From the NCBI RefSeq assembly GCF_900129035.1, contig NZ_FQTW01000005.1:147069-211068 (forward strand): 64,000 nucleotides of DNA, in the 5' to 3' direction. Each line of letters opens with the position of its first letter. Within the stretch, counting starts at the first letter, position 1. The DNA is from Psychroflexus salarius (GTDB taxonomy: Bacteria > Bacteroidota > Bacteroidia > Flavobacteriales > Flavobacteriaceae). The notes below the pieces were generated by a model that saw nothing but the letters and a program-made list of their open reading frames with translations, did not search any database and had not been told where the DNA came from. The position numbers were made by a program, and so were the translations under genes. This document shows, one piece after another, positions 55,816-64,000 of this stretch.

Positions 55816-58350
55816 ATGAAAAAATCATTACTTTTATTTTCTTTTTTAATTTCGGCTGCATGGTGTAGCATACATGCACAAAATGTCAACATTCCTGATG
55901 CTAATTTTAAAGCTTATCTTGTTGGCGATTCAGCAATTAATACCAATAGCGATAGCGAAATTTCAGTTGCTGAAGCCCAAGCTTTTTCTGGTGAATTATT
56001 AATCAATGGATTATCCATTTCAGATTTAACCGGTATTGAAGCTTTTGTAAACATTACACGTTTAGATTGTTATAATAATAATTTAACGTCGTTAGATGTT
56101 AGTAATAACCTTGCCTTAACACGTCTTCACTGTGCTGCTAATCAAATTGAAACGTTGGATATTAGTGCAAATACTTTAATTACAGATATTCAATGTCACA
56201 ATAATGGTGTTTTATATCAATTAAATATAGCTAATGGTAATAACAGCAACTTTAGCTATATGAAAGCTTATGGTAATAGTTTGTCATGCATTCAAATTGA
56301 TACTGGTTTTACGCCACCTGCAGATGCCGGAATATACAGCCAAGGTTGGACCAAAGGTAACTCAGCAATTTATGGCGACGATTGTGTTGCTCTTAATCAA
56401 GTAGTAAACATCCCTGATGCCAATTTTAAAAACTTTTTAGTAAGCGATAACAACATCAATTTAAATGGAGATGCTGAAATAACGATGGCAGAAGCGCAAG
56501 CTACAACTGAGTTAATTATGAACGGTATCGGTATTGCAGACTTAACAGGTATAGAAGCTTTTACCAATTTAACGCGTTTAGATGTGCCTAATAATAGTTT
56601 AACTACTATAGACGTGAGTAATAACTTATCATTAACACGTTTGCATGTTGGTTTCAACAACTTAACAAGTTTAGACATACGTTTAAATACAAATATTGAT
56701 GAATTGTTTTGTCATGAAAATAGTGCATTAGAAACTTTGTTGATCTCTAACGGAAATAATAGCAATTTCATTTATATGAAAGCATACAGTAATCCAAATT
56801 TAACATGTATTCAAGTAGATGCTGCCTTTTCACCACCAGCAAACAGTGGTCAGTATAATGTAGGTTGGACTAAAGATGGTCAAGCAAGTTATAGCGAAAA
56901 TTGTATACCAGCAGTTTATTATGTAGATGCAAATGCAACAGGCGCAAACGATGGTAGCTCATGGACAGATGCTTTTACAAACGTAACAGACGCTTTAGCA
57001 CTTACCGATTTAAATGATGCTGTTTGGGTAGCAAAAGGAACGTATACATTAGCAGATAAAAATACTCCAATAGCCGTTAGTACAAATGAGGTGGATATTA
57101 TTGGAGGTTTTGCAGGAACCGAAACGACCTTAGCTGATAGAGACTTAACAGCTATACATACTACAAATGCAACCATTTTTACAGGTGATATTAATGGTGA
57201 TGATATTGATGGAGATTTCTCATCGAATAAAAGCGATAATGCAGAGCGTTTATTTGAACTAAGAACAAGCAACGTCACTTTTGATGGTATTATTTTTGAA
57301 AACATTTACGATACTTCACAATCTGGTGGTGTTGAAGAAAGCGGTGTCATATTTATACCAAATAATTTAAATGTTAATAACTTAAAAATTAAAAATTCGG
57401 TATTTAGAAATAACTATTCTAATGGGTATTTACTAAAAATTAGAAAGTTTAATCAAGGATTACTAATTGAAAACACCAAGTTTATAAATAACACTATTAT
57501 TAATATGGGATTGGTTTATGTACAATCTGATAGTACAAACGGCTATATTTTTACACGTTGGGCAAACGTTTTGGTAGCAGATAATGATATTAATCTTTCA
57601 GCATTAAACATTTTTAGAGAAGATTTTAACAATGGAAATACTTTAGATGTTGTAATTAACAATAGTACGTTTGTTAATAATGATTATAGTGGTACTTATG
57701 GTAATTCTATAATCGCATCAGGCAATGGAAGTGTAAATCTAAATGTCAATAATTCTATCTTTTGGCAAAATACTGTTAATGGTGCAGCAGCCACTAGAGA
57801 TATTTCCGACGGAATGAATTCTACTTACGATGTGTTTATTAGAAATTCTATTGCAAATGTAGCCTCAAACGCGGGAACTAACGGAACTTTTAATGCTACA
57901 AATGTAAACACTTTAAATCCTGCAACTGATAATTTAAATTTAGATGGCGACTATAAACCAACAGCGATCTCTACTTATATTATAGATAATGGGGATAATT
58001 CATTTTACGATGTGGCTTTATTTGGTGATTTAGATTTAGCAGGTAACGATAGAATATTTAACAGTACAATAGATCTAGGTGCTTATGAATATGATTCAAC
58101 ATTAGGAATAGAAGATGTTAATTATTCAAATATCTCTATTAAGTTATATCCAAACCCAACAACACATAATATAAATGTGAAGTCTGATGAACGTATTAAA
58201 TCTTTAAAAATTTACGCACTAAACGGTAAAGCTTTAAGAGAAACTAAAAACCATAACAGTTTAAATGTTTCAGACTTGCCATCAGGAATATATATTCTTA
58301 AAGTTGAAACTTCTTCAGGAACTGCTGTAAAAAAGTTTATTAAGCAATAA
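55816..58350 (+). CDS. Type IX-secreted LRR and beta-helix protein
   Basis: An 844-residue secreted surface protein. Signal peptide (residues 1-22), then two tandem copies (about 23-195 and 196-370) of a module that starts VNIPDANFKAYLV / VNIPDANFKNFLV, carries an acidic calcium-like NTNSDSEIS / NLNGDAEIT loop, and continues with leucine-rich repeats (LTSLDVSNNLALTRL). A choice-of-anchor Q / parallel beta-helix region (about 370-760) follows, then a type A sorting domain (IKLYPNPTTHNINVKSDE near 775, LPSGIYILKVE, KKFIKQ end). Probably a cell-surface adhesin or binding protein. Confidence 0.9.
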   Translation: MKKSLLLFSFLISAAWCSIHAQNVNIPDANFKAYLVGDSAINTNSDSEISVAEAQAFSGELLINGLSISDLTGIEAFVNITRLDCYNNNLTSLDVSNNLALTRLHCAANQIETLDISANTLITDIQCHNNGVLYQLNIANGNNSNFSYMKAYGNSLSCIQIDTGFTPPADAGIYSQGWTKGNSAIYGDDCVALNQVVNIPDANFKNFLVSDNNINLNGDAEITMAEAQATTELIMNGIGIADLTGIEAFTNLTRLDVPNNSLTTIDVSNNLSLTRLHVGFNNLTSLDIRLNTNIDELFCHENSALETLLISNGNNSNFIYMKAYSNPNLTCIQVDAAFSPPANSGQYNVGWTKDGQASYSENCIPAVYYVDANATGANDGSSWTDAFTNVTDALALTDLNDAVWVAKGTYTLADKNTPIAVSTNEVDIIGGFAGTETTLADRDLTAIHTTNATIFTGDINGDDIDGDFSSNKSDNAERLFELRTSNVTFDGIIFENIYDTSQSGGVEESGVIFIPNNLNVNNLKIKNSVFRNNYSNGYLLKIRKFNQGLLIENTKFINNTIINMGLVYVQSDSTNGYIFTRWANVLVADNDINLSALNIFREDFNNGNTLDVVINNSTFVNNDYSGTYGNSIIASGNGSVNLNVNNSIFWQNTVNGAAATRDISDGMNSTYDVFIRNSIANVASNAGTNGTFNATNVNTLNPATDNLNLDGDYKPTAISTYIIDNGDNSFYDVALFGDLDLAGNDRIFNSTIDLGAYEYDSTLGIEDVNYSNISIKLYPNPTTHNINVKSDERIKSLKIYALNGKALRETKNHNSLNVSDLPSGIYILKVETSSGTAVKKFIKQ

Positions 58351-58369
58351 ACAAACTATTTTAAAATGA

Positions 58370-58402
58370 TAAAGGCTCACTAAATTTAGTGAGCCTTTTT
58401 AT
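58370..58402. terminator. Terminator between the LRR protein and LytT genes
   Basis: Stem AAGGCTCACTAAA / TTTAGTGAGCCTT with A- and T-runs on both sides, so it can stop both convergent genes. Confidence 0.85.
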
Positions 58403-58427
58403 TTGCTTTTAATTTTGAAGATGATTT

Positions 58428-59183
58428 TTATAAAAAAGTCTCTCTAAGTAAGGCTGTAAAATCATCCTTACGTGACCTAGATATAGGAATATGTATGGTA
58501 TTGTCTAGAAGAATATAGTCGCCATCTTTCTTAATAAATTCTGTCATATAATTTAGATTAATTAAGTAGGAACGATGTGGCTTAAAGAAGAATTTATTTT
58601 GAGATAATTGCTCCACAAAATGCTTCAAGGGTTTACAGATTAATCGCTTTCTTTGATCTTTTAAGATAACATTGGTGTACATGCCATCAGCTTCAAAATA
58701 TAATATTTCATCAGGTTCAGCAAAAATAATCCCATGTGGGACTTCAAGCGCAATTTTTTTCACTTTTAATTCATTGAGTGCATTTTGCAAACTTTTTATT
58801 TGAGAGCTTAACCTATTTTGTTCAATTATTTTAAGGGCTTTATTTATAGCAATTTCAAGTTCGTCGGGATCTATAGGTTTCAGTAAATAATCGACAGCCG
58901 ATAGTTTAAATGCTTCCGTAGCATATTGCTGATAAGCCGTTGTAAAAATGATTTTAAAAGGATATTGTTCTAAATCAATATGATCTAATATTTCTAACCC
59001 TGAATACTCAGGCATCTCGATATCTAAAAAAACAATTTTTGGAGCTTCTTTTTTTATAATATCAATGCCTTCTAGAAGATTGTTTGCAGTAAATAATTGA
59101 TCTACTTTTAAACTTAAATCTGCTATAAGCTTCTTTAATAAGCTTTGTGCCTTAGCCTCATCATCAATTATTAGTATCTTCAT
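58428..59183 (-). CDS. LytTR-family response regulator
   Basis: A 251-residue response regulator. Receiver domain (residues 1-115) with acidic pocket IDDEA, phospho-acceptor Asp54 in FLDIEMPEYSG, and Lys in LLKPID near 105. The LytTR DNA-binding domain covers about 148-250 (ILYFEADGMYTNVIL, FFKPHRSYLINL, IPISRSRK). It pairs with the sensor kinase gene 1 bp upstream. It probably binds two direct repeats in its own or a target promoter. Confidence 0.92.
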   Translation of the reverse strand: MKILIIDDEAKAQSLLKKLIADLSLKVDQLFTANNLLEGIDIIKKEAPKIVFLDIEMPEYSGLEILDHIDLEQYPFKIIFTTAYQQYATEAFKLSAVDYLLKPIDPDELEIAINKALKIIEQNRLSSQIKSLQNALNELKVKKIALEVPHGIIFAEPDEILYFEADGMYTNVILKDQRKRLICKPLKHFVEQLSQNKFFFKPHRSYLINLNYMTEFIKKDGDYILLDNTIHIPISRSRKDDFTALLRETFL

Positions 59184-59184
59184 T

Positions 59185-62043
59185 TTAATAAGGAATATGT
59201 ATAGTTACTTTTGTACCACCTATTTTGTTGTCTTTCGAGATGTCTTCTATAGAGATTTTGATTTGATTAGTGTTAATTCGATTGTATAAATTAACACGTT
59301 CGTTATTAGCTGTCATAGCAAAAGAGGCAGGCTTGTTTAGACGTTTTTGATTAATTTTCATGGATTCATCTCGACCAATTCCATTATCAATAATTTCACA
59401 AACTAAACTACTATTTTTTATAGATTTAAAATTGATTTGTAAAATTCGATTGTCTTTTTTGTGCAATAATCCATGTTTAATTGCATTTTCAACATAAGGT
59501 TGAATAAACAATGATGGAACTTTAATTTTCTCCTGTTGAAGTGCTTGGTCTACAACAATATTGTAAGTTAAAGTATCTTCGAATCTAAGCTGTTCTAACG
59601 ACAAGTAGAGTTCTAATGCTTGAAGTTCTTCTTGAAGATTAATCGTATTTTTTTGACTATGATTTAGGTAAATACGTACTAATCTCGAGAATTTAATCAA
59701 GTACTTACTTGCTAATTTTTTTTCATTAGCTAAAATATAATCTTGTATAGAATTTAAAGCATTAAATATGAAGTGAGGATTCATTTGCGAACGCAAATTT
59801 TCTAATTTTAAGAGGTTTACTCTAGATTCTAAAATTGCTTTTTTGAGTTCTTCTTCCTTCTTGAAATTTCTTCTCTTACTGATGAATTTATAGATAATTA
59901 AGATGACTAGTAAGGTTAAACCTATGACAAGAGTCACGAACCACCATGTCTGCCAATAAGCTTTTTTGACCGTAAACTGATATTCAGCAATATCTTTACT
60001 AAAGTCATTGTTGTAAACCGTTTTGGCTTTAAAACTGTAAGATCCAGGTGGTATATTAATGTAGTTTACACTTTGTATACCAACACCAGTATAACTCCAG
60101 TCGGCTTCGTACCCTCCAAGTTTGTAAGCATAACTATAAAGCTGATTTGCATTAAGTCCATTTGCTTGAAAGGTAAATTTAATATCCCTTTGGTGGTATT
60201 CCACAGTATTATTACGGTTTATTGTCTCATGGTTGTTTATCCTTACTTGATTGATACGAGGTTGGGGTATTGTGTAATTGTTAGGAGAGTAAAATGCCGC
60301 ATCTTTAAAGTATAATAGTTGGTTTTTAGTTTCAATTAGTATTGAGTTTCCCACACTCATTAGTTTATAAAAATGAGAATCGTAATTGTTAAATATGTCG
60401 AGCAGCTGCAAACTATTTCTAACTTCATTATAAACATAAATATTATTCGAAGTTGAAATCCAAAGACGCTGTTGTTGGTCAACTGCTATAGAAGCAATTG
60501 TTTTGTTCTTGAGTTTATTTTGAAGCTTGAAAGCTTGAATATTTCCTTGTATTGAAATTTTATAAAGTTTATGATCAAAGGTAGCTATCCATGTATTGCT
60601 CGATTTTGAATTAGCAAATTGAGAGACGTATATATTGTCTAAAACCTTTTGTGTTTTTAATGTTTCGAGATCATAGATTTTTAAACCTTCAACGCTACTT
60701 ACAAAAACTTGTTTTGAAGTTTTATTATAATAGCCAGTATTAGGCCTAATCGAATCTAATAAATAGTCCGCTGTTTCGGTTTTAATAATACTTTTATTAT
60801 AAGGTAAATATAGTAAGCTGTCTTTACTAATTGCTTGAAGTGCTTTGGCCACAGCATATTTGTTCCCTAAATTTTTTACTTGCTTTGAATTTAAATTATA
60901 GCTAAATGATGCTTCATTGGTACAACTTATTATTAATTCGTTACTAGCGGCTAGGTAAAGCATCTTACCAACATTAAGATCATGAGGTAACACTACATGA
61001 TCTTCAATATTACCATTTTGTAAGTTTTTAATTATAAATTCACCCTTATTGTTGGCAACGGCAATCTTATTTTCATTAATACGGCATAGTTCATTTATTG
61101 AGCTCTTATTAAAATTTAAATTAAGCGTTAAAAATTGAAAGTTTTTTATAATAAAAATTCCATCATTTAAACTCGTATACCAATAATTATTATTGAAATC
61201 GCGAATAACATCTGTAATTTGATATGTTGCTAAGACATGTTTTTTGACGATAAGCTTATCAGCTTCTATATCGACTAAAAAAGCACCATTTTTTGTTAAT
61301 AGCCACTGTTCTTTACCAATTTGTTTTGATTTAATTATACTTGTTTCACTAAGCTTTTCATCTAACTCAAAAAATTTAGCAGATTTAATATGGTAAAGTT
61401 GATTGTGTTTAGCTGTAATCCCATAAACATAAACATCACCTTGAATTGTAAGTAATTGTGCTTTTTTTTGACTAAAGTTAAATCGTTTAAGAACAGATTC
61501 AGATTTAAAGTCTTTTAGATGTCCTAATTGGTTGATGTAATAGTTTTCATTTCCAGTTGAAATACTACTGATTGCCTGATCTTTAGTAATTTTTTTCACC
61601 TTAGAATCTGGTGTAATCTTGAAAATTCCTTTTTCTGAAAAGAGTTTAATATCCTTTTCAATATAAAAGTTTGCTAGGTCGCCGCCTAATTCTTTTTTTA
61701 AGTCAGCTTGAAGTTTTGGATTTATAGATTGATAGTTAATTTTAAAAAGTTGTCCGTAAATATTATTATACCAAATATTGTATTGATTTAAGCTTAAGTT
61801 AAATACTGCATTTCCTTTTTGTTTGGAATGTCTAATATTTGTGAACGCTTTACCATCATATGTAGATAAACCTTGATCTGTAGCTAACCAGATCTTATGG
61901 TTTTCATCTTCAATAAGGCTATATATGGTTGATGTTGGTAGACCAGCAGTTTCATCAATCTTTTGATAGGCCGGCTTGTCTTGACTTATAGCAAATTTGC
62001 TCAGCAGTAAAGCAATCCAAAAATATGTGATAAGGTTTTTCAA
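59185..62043 (-). CDS. Two-component regulator-propeller sensor kinase (LytS type)
   Basis: A 952-residue membrane sensor. Signal peptide (about 1-20), a beta-propeller made of reg_prop repeats (DENHKIWLATDQGLSTYDGK near 43 is one typical unit), a Y_Y_Y domain (about 610-690, NQLYSYAYKLGGYEADW), one membrane helix at about 697-720 (WFVTLVIGLTLLVILIIY), and a His_kinase domain with His757 in QMNPHFIFNALNS, then HATPase (DNGIGRD near 887). The start is TTG at 62043. Such hybrids sense polysaccharides or envelope signals in Bacteroidota, but the ligand is unknown. Confidence 0.92.
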   Translation of the reverse strand: MKNLITYFWIALLLSKFAISQDKPAYQKIDETAGLPTSTIYSLIEDENHKIWLATDQGLSTYDGKAFTNIRHSKQKGNAVFNLSLNQYNIWYNNIYGQLFKINYQSINPKLQADLKKELGGDLANFYIEKDIKLFSEKGIFKITPDSKVKKITKDQAISSISTGNENYYINQLGHLKDFKSESVLKRFNFSQKKAQLLTIQGDVYVYGITAKHNQLYHIKSAKFFELDEKLSETSIIKSKQIGKEQWLLTKNGAFLVDIEADKLIVKKHVLATYQITDVIRDFNNNYWYTSLNDGIFIIKNFQFLTLNLNFNKSSINELCRINENKIAVANNKGEFIIKNLQNGNIEDHVVLPHDLNVGKMLYLAASNELIISCTNEASFSYNLNSKQVKNLGNKYAVAKALQAISKDSLLYLPYNKSIIKTETADYLLDSIRPNTGYYNKTSKQVFVSSVEGLKIYDLETLKTQKVLDNIYVSQFANSKSSNTWIATFDHKLYKISIQGNIQAFKLQNKLKNKTIASIAVDQQQRLWISTSNNIYVYNEVRNSLQLLDIFNNYDSHFYKLMSVGNSILIETKNQLLYFKDAAFYSPNNYTIPQPRINQVRINNHETINRNNTVEYHQRDIKFTFQANGLNANQLYSYAYKLGGYEADWSYTGVGIQSVNYINIPPGSYSFKAKTVYNNDFSKDIAEYQFTVKKAYWQTWWFVTLVIGLTLLVILIIYKFISKRRNFKKEEELKKAILESRVNLLKLENLRSQMNPHFIFNALNSIQDYILANEKKLASKYLIKFSRLVRIYLNHSQKNTINLQEELQALELYLSLEQLRFEDTLTYNIVVDQALQQEKIKVPSLFIQPYVENAIKHGLLHKKDNRILQINFKSIKNSSLVCEIIDNGIGRDESMKINQKRLNKPASFAMTANNERVNLYNRINTNQIKISIEDISKDNKIGGTKVTIHIPY

Positions 62044-62065
62044 ATAGAGGTTTTTATCTATCTTT

Positions 62066-62073
62066 CAAAAATA
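62066..62073 (-). promoter_or_regulatory. -7 element for the LytS-LytT pair
   Basis: Minus-strand TATTTTTG matches TAnnTTTG, 22 bases upstream of the TTG start at 62043, which supports that start. There is no clear -33. Confidence 0.45.
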
Positions 62074-62126
62074 GATTATTCTCATCATTTTTGGCTTTAC
62101 TTTTTTTAAATGGCGCCTAAATATTG

Positions 62127-63383
62127 CTAACTAACTTTAATGACATCTTTAAGCTTTGTAGTATAGGCTTTAGAAAGGTGTTCTTGACGCATTTTCCAGA
62201 TTTTTTGTAGGTCTTGACCTCCAAATTTAACACTGTGTTTTCCCCAATGACTATTCAGTTGGTCAATATGTTGCATGAGCTTGTGGTGTCTTGGGTCTTC
62301 TTCACTAAAAAGGCATATTTGTTTAGACTTTTCCGGGCTTAATCCCATTACCATCACACCAGCTTTTTTGTACTTATATTCCGGTTTATAAATCGCTCTT
62401 AAAGCTGTAGTCGCATACTTGACTAAACTAATGCTCGAATTGGTTGGCTGTGTTGTTTTAATCGTAATTCCGTTGCTGTATTGCGGGGCGTTAGTGTTAA
62501 ACCGATTGCTTTTTAAAAAGACGTAAATCAGCTCACAGCAACTCTCTTGTCGACGTAGTTTTTCGCCACAGGATACGGCAAAGCTAGTCACACGTTCTTT
62601 GATGTAGTCAAAGTCATTATATTCATAATCAAAGGATCGGGTAGTGGCAATGGCTTTTTTATGAGTCACATCATCAAGTCCCAAGGTGACTTCTCCTTCA
62701 AGTTCCTTTTTAAGACGCAAACCCACAACACTCATGTGTTTACGGGTCCAATCGTCTGTTAGCTGGGTAAATTCATAGGCTTTATGTAAGCCTAACTGTT
62801 GCAGACGTTTAGCATGTTGTTTCCCAATTCCCCAAATATCTTTAATGTCTAACCATTTTAGGGCTTTAATTCGCTGTTCTTCCGAACGCATGATATAAAC
62901 ACCATTAGTGTGTTTAGGAAATTTTTTAGCAATGCGATTAGCCAATTTGCTAAGAGACTTTGTAGGCGCAACACCAATACTTATCGGAATTCCAGTACAG
63001 CGCTCAATCTTAAGCTTCATCTGTTCCAAGTGTTGCTGTAAATTAATGTGTTCAAACCCATTAAACCTCAAGAATGCTTCATCGATGCTGTAAACCTCAA
63101 CGTCAGGAGTAAACTCACTTAGGATATTCATAACGCGTGCACTCATATCGCCATAAAGCTCGTAATTTGAAGATCTTACAGCGATATTTAAGCGCTTAAA
63201 TGTTTCCTTAAACTTAAAAGCTGGAGCACCCATCGGAATACCTAAATTCTTAGCCTCATTACTACGTGCAATCACACAACCATCGTTATTAGATAAAATA
63301 ACAAGAGGTTGGTAGCGTAATTCAGGCTGAAAAACCCGTTCGCACGAAGCGTAAAAATTATTACAATCAACTAACGCAAACAT
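62127..63383 (-). CDS. umuC: Y-family translesion DNA polymerase UmuC
   Basis: A 418-residue error-prone polymerase, the catalytic subunit of Pol V. The start MFALVDCNNFYASCERVF contains the first metal Asp, the second metal site is in SIDEAFLRF near residue 101, with SKLANRIAKKFPKHTNGVY near 145, a helix-hairpin-helix IKDIWGIGKQHAKRLQQLG near 177, and a C-terminal UmuC extension. It overlaps umuD by 13 bp, the usual operon layout. Confidence 0.94.
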   Translation of the reverse strand: MFALVDCNNFYASCERVFQPELRYQPLVILSNNDGCVIARSNEAKNLGIPMGAPAFKFKETFKRLNIAVRSSNYELYGDMSARVMNILSEFTPDVEVYSIDEAFLRFNGFEHINLQQHLEQMKLKIERCTGIPISIGVAPTKSLSKLANRIAKKFPKHTNGVYIMRSEEQRIKALKWLDIKDIWGIGKQHAKRLQQLGLHKAYEFTQLTDDWTRKHMSVVGLRLKKELEGEVTLGLDDVTHKKAIATTRSFDYEYNDFDYIKERVTSFAVSCGEKLRRQESCCELIYVFLKSNRFNTNAPQYSNGITIKTTQPTNSSISLVKYATTALRAIYKPEYKYKKAGVMVMGLSPEKSKQICLFSEEDPRHHKLMQHIDQLNSHWGKHSVKFGGQDLQKIWKMRQEHLSKAYTTKLKDVIKVS

Positions 63384-63823
63384 GAGACTTGTAAAGGTTT
63401 AATAACGGTGGTTACTACACCCCAAATATTAAAGTCGTCTTCAGGAGTTACTTCAATAGGTTGGTAAGCCTCATTTTCAGGGACTAAATATACATTCTCT
63501 TTAAGAATGTGCAAGCGTTTTACAGTAAAGTCGCCATTAATGAGGCATACCGCAATTTGTTTATGCTTGGGCTCTAAGCTACGGTCTATAATTAAGTAGT
63601 CGCCATCGCTTAAGCCGGCGTTAATCATGCTATCGCCGCTAACACGGCCAAAAAATGTAGCATTGGGATGCTGTATAAATGTTTTATTAAGGTCTATACT
63701 TAAATCAATAAAATCATCGGCAGGACTTGGAAAACCTGCGCTAATACCGTTTTCTGTAATAGGTAATTGCAACCTACTTGTCGCATCAATTTTTTTAATA
63801 TCTGTAATTACAGTGTGTGGCAT
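63371..63823 (-). CDS. umuD: LexA-family translesion protein UmuD
   Basis: A 150-residue self-cleaving peptidase S24. The cleavage site Ala-Gly lies in ISAGFPSPADDF near residue 28, catalytic Ser is in GRVSGDSMINAGL near 62, and Lys is in DFTVKRLH near 99. Cleavage would activate UmuD for Pol V. The ATG at 63823 (MPHTVITD) is chosen over one at 63841, since the -7 element (63844-63851) ends only 2 bases before the latter. It begins the umuDC operon, behind a palindromic operator. Confidence 0.9.
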   Translation of the reverse strand: MPHTVITDIKKIDATSRLQLPITENGISAGFPSPADDFIDLSIDLNKTFIQHPNATFFGRVSGDSMINAGLSDGDYLIIDRSLEPKHKQIAVCLINGDFTVKRLHILKENVYLVPENEAYQPIEVTPEDDFNIWGVVTTVIKPLQVSCLR

Positions 63824-63843
63824 GAATCCTTTTTTTATCATTT

Positions 63844-63881
63844 CAAAATTAGGATTTATTCCTTAATAAAGGAAATAATCC
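63844..63881 (-). promoter_or_regulatory. umuDC promoter with 30-bp palindromic operator
   Basis: The -7 element TAATTTTG is at 63851-63844. Directly upstream lies an imperfect 30-bp palindrome (63852-63881), with 24 of 30 positions symmetric and perfect core arms TTCCTT / AAGGAA. It covers the spacer between -7 and -33 and is placed as an SOS-type repressor site would be. The repressor is not encoded here. Confidence 0.6.
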
Positions 63882-63905
63882 AAAGTATTTAACGTCTGTT
63901 GAAAT

Positions 63906-63941
63906 AAAAAAAGCGACACTCAATATTGAGCATCGCTTTTA
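63906..63941 (-). terminator. Terminator of the next upstream gene
   Basis: Stem AAAAGCGA-CTCAATATTGAG-TCGCTTTT (two-base bulges) with a T-run on the minus strand, just past a minus-strand stop at 63964. It separates that gene from umuDC. Confidence 0.7.
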
Positions 63942-63963
63942 ACTTTGGTTAGGGTATTATTTA

Positions 63964-64000
63964 CTATTTCAGTTTCTTAATGCCTAAAAAAGCACCCACA
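63964..64000 (-). CDS. C-terminal end of an unidentified gene
   Basis: The minus strand is open from the window edge to a TAG at 63966-63964, encoding a tail that ends VGAFLGIKKLK. The terminator directly after it supports a real gene end, but only 11 residues are visible, so no family can be named. The frame choice is not certain. Confidence 0.35.
   Translation of the reverse strand, partial: VGAFLGIKKLK

Overview
The window is about 64 kb of AT-rich chromosome from a member of the Bacteroidota, almost certainly family Flavobacteriaceae. The evidence is: type IX secretion proteins (PorQ and two secreted proteins with C-terminal sorting domains); monomeric NADP isocitrate dehydrogenase; a 482-residue GAPDH; flavobacterial DUF families (DUF4199, DUF5606, DUF2141); near absence of Shine-Dalgarno sequences; and promoters with the TAnnTTTG -7 element typical of the phylum. 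No rRNA, tRNA, CRISPR array, transposase or prophage was seen. This is mostly core genome, densely packed, with many 1-20 bp overlaps between genes.

Layout. 1-2.7 kb: Trk potassium uptake (trkA 3' part, trkH) and a small membrane protein. 2.7-5.6 kb: a DUF3024 gene interrupted at codon 2, a large conserved protein of unknown function, a PhnP-like metallo-hydrolase and a tiny coiled-coil membrane protein. 5.6-12.4 kb: a long minus-strand block (esterase, Tic20-like protein, catalytically degenerate dihydroorotase, BatA/VWA protein, GAF histidine kinase, TIGR02757 protein, LolD-like ATPase). 12.5-17.1 kb: msrA, folE, DUF2141, YebC, an unknown acidic protein and an SF2 helicase. 17.2-23.1 kb: two convergent glycosyltransferases, dapD, ruvX, def, DUF5606, a MITE-like palindromic element, mazG and DUF4168. 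23.1-32.8 kb: a minus-strand block with a secreted endonuclease I, an RsmB-like rRNA methyltransferase, an ECF sigma-factor operon, an MsbA-like ABC exporter, phosphosugar mutase, a polyprenyl-type glycosyltransferase and DUF4199.

33-40 kb: rpmE2, icd, rplS, trmD, an MFS transporter, a coiled-coil membrane protein and gap. 40.4-46.1 kb: NADH dehydrogenase II, lon, porQ and a PagL-like lipid A deacylase. 46.1-48.3 kb: histidine degradation (hutG, hutI). 48.5-49.7 kb: a redox group (2-Cys peroxiredoxin, thioredoxin, small partner). 49.9-55.7 kb: ftsK, lolA, an LptF/LptG permease and a RibBA with a degenerate second domain. 55.8-62 kb: a secreted LRR/beta-helix protein facing a LytS/LytT-type two-component pair. 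62.1-63.9 kb: umuDC with a strong palindromic operator candidate.

Cell-envelope work is a recurring theme: lipid A deacylation, LptF/G, LolA, LolD-like ATPase, MsbA-like flippase, three glycosyltransferases and type IX secretion. I found no clear new multi-gene system. The best leads are the codon-2 nonsense in DUF3024, two degenerate enzyme domains (dihydroorotase and the GTP cyclohydrolase II half of RibBA), the sigma-factor operon whose putative anti-sigma protein carries a repeated FKVPDNYF motif, the 158-bp palindromic element, and the umuD operator.
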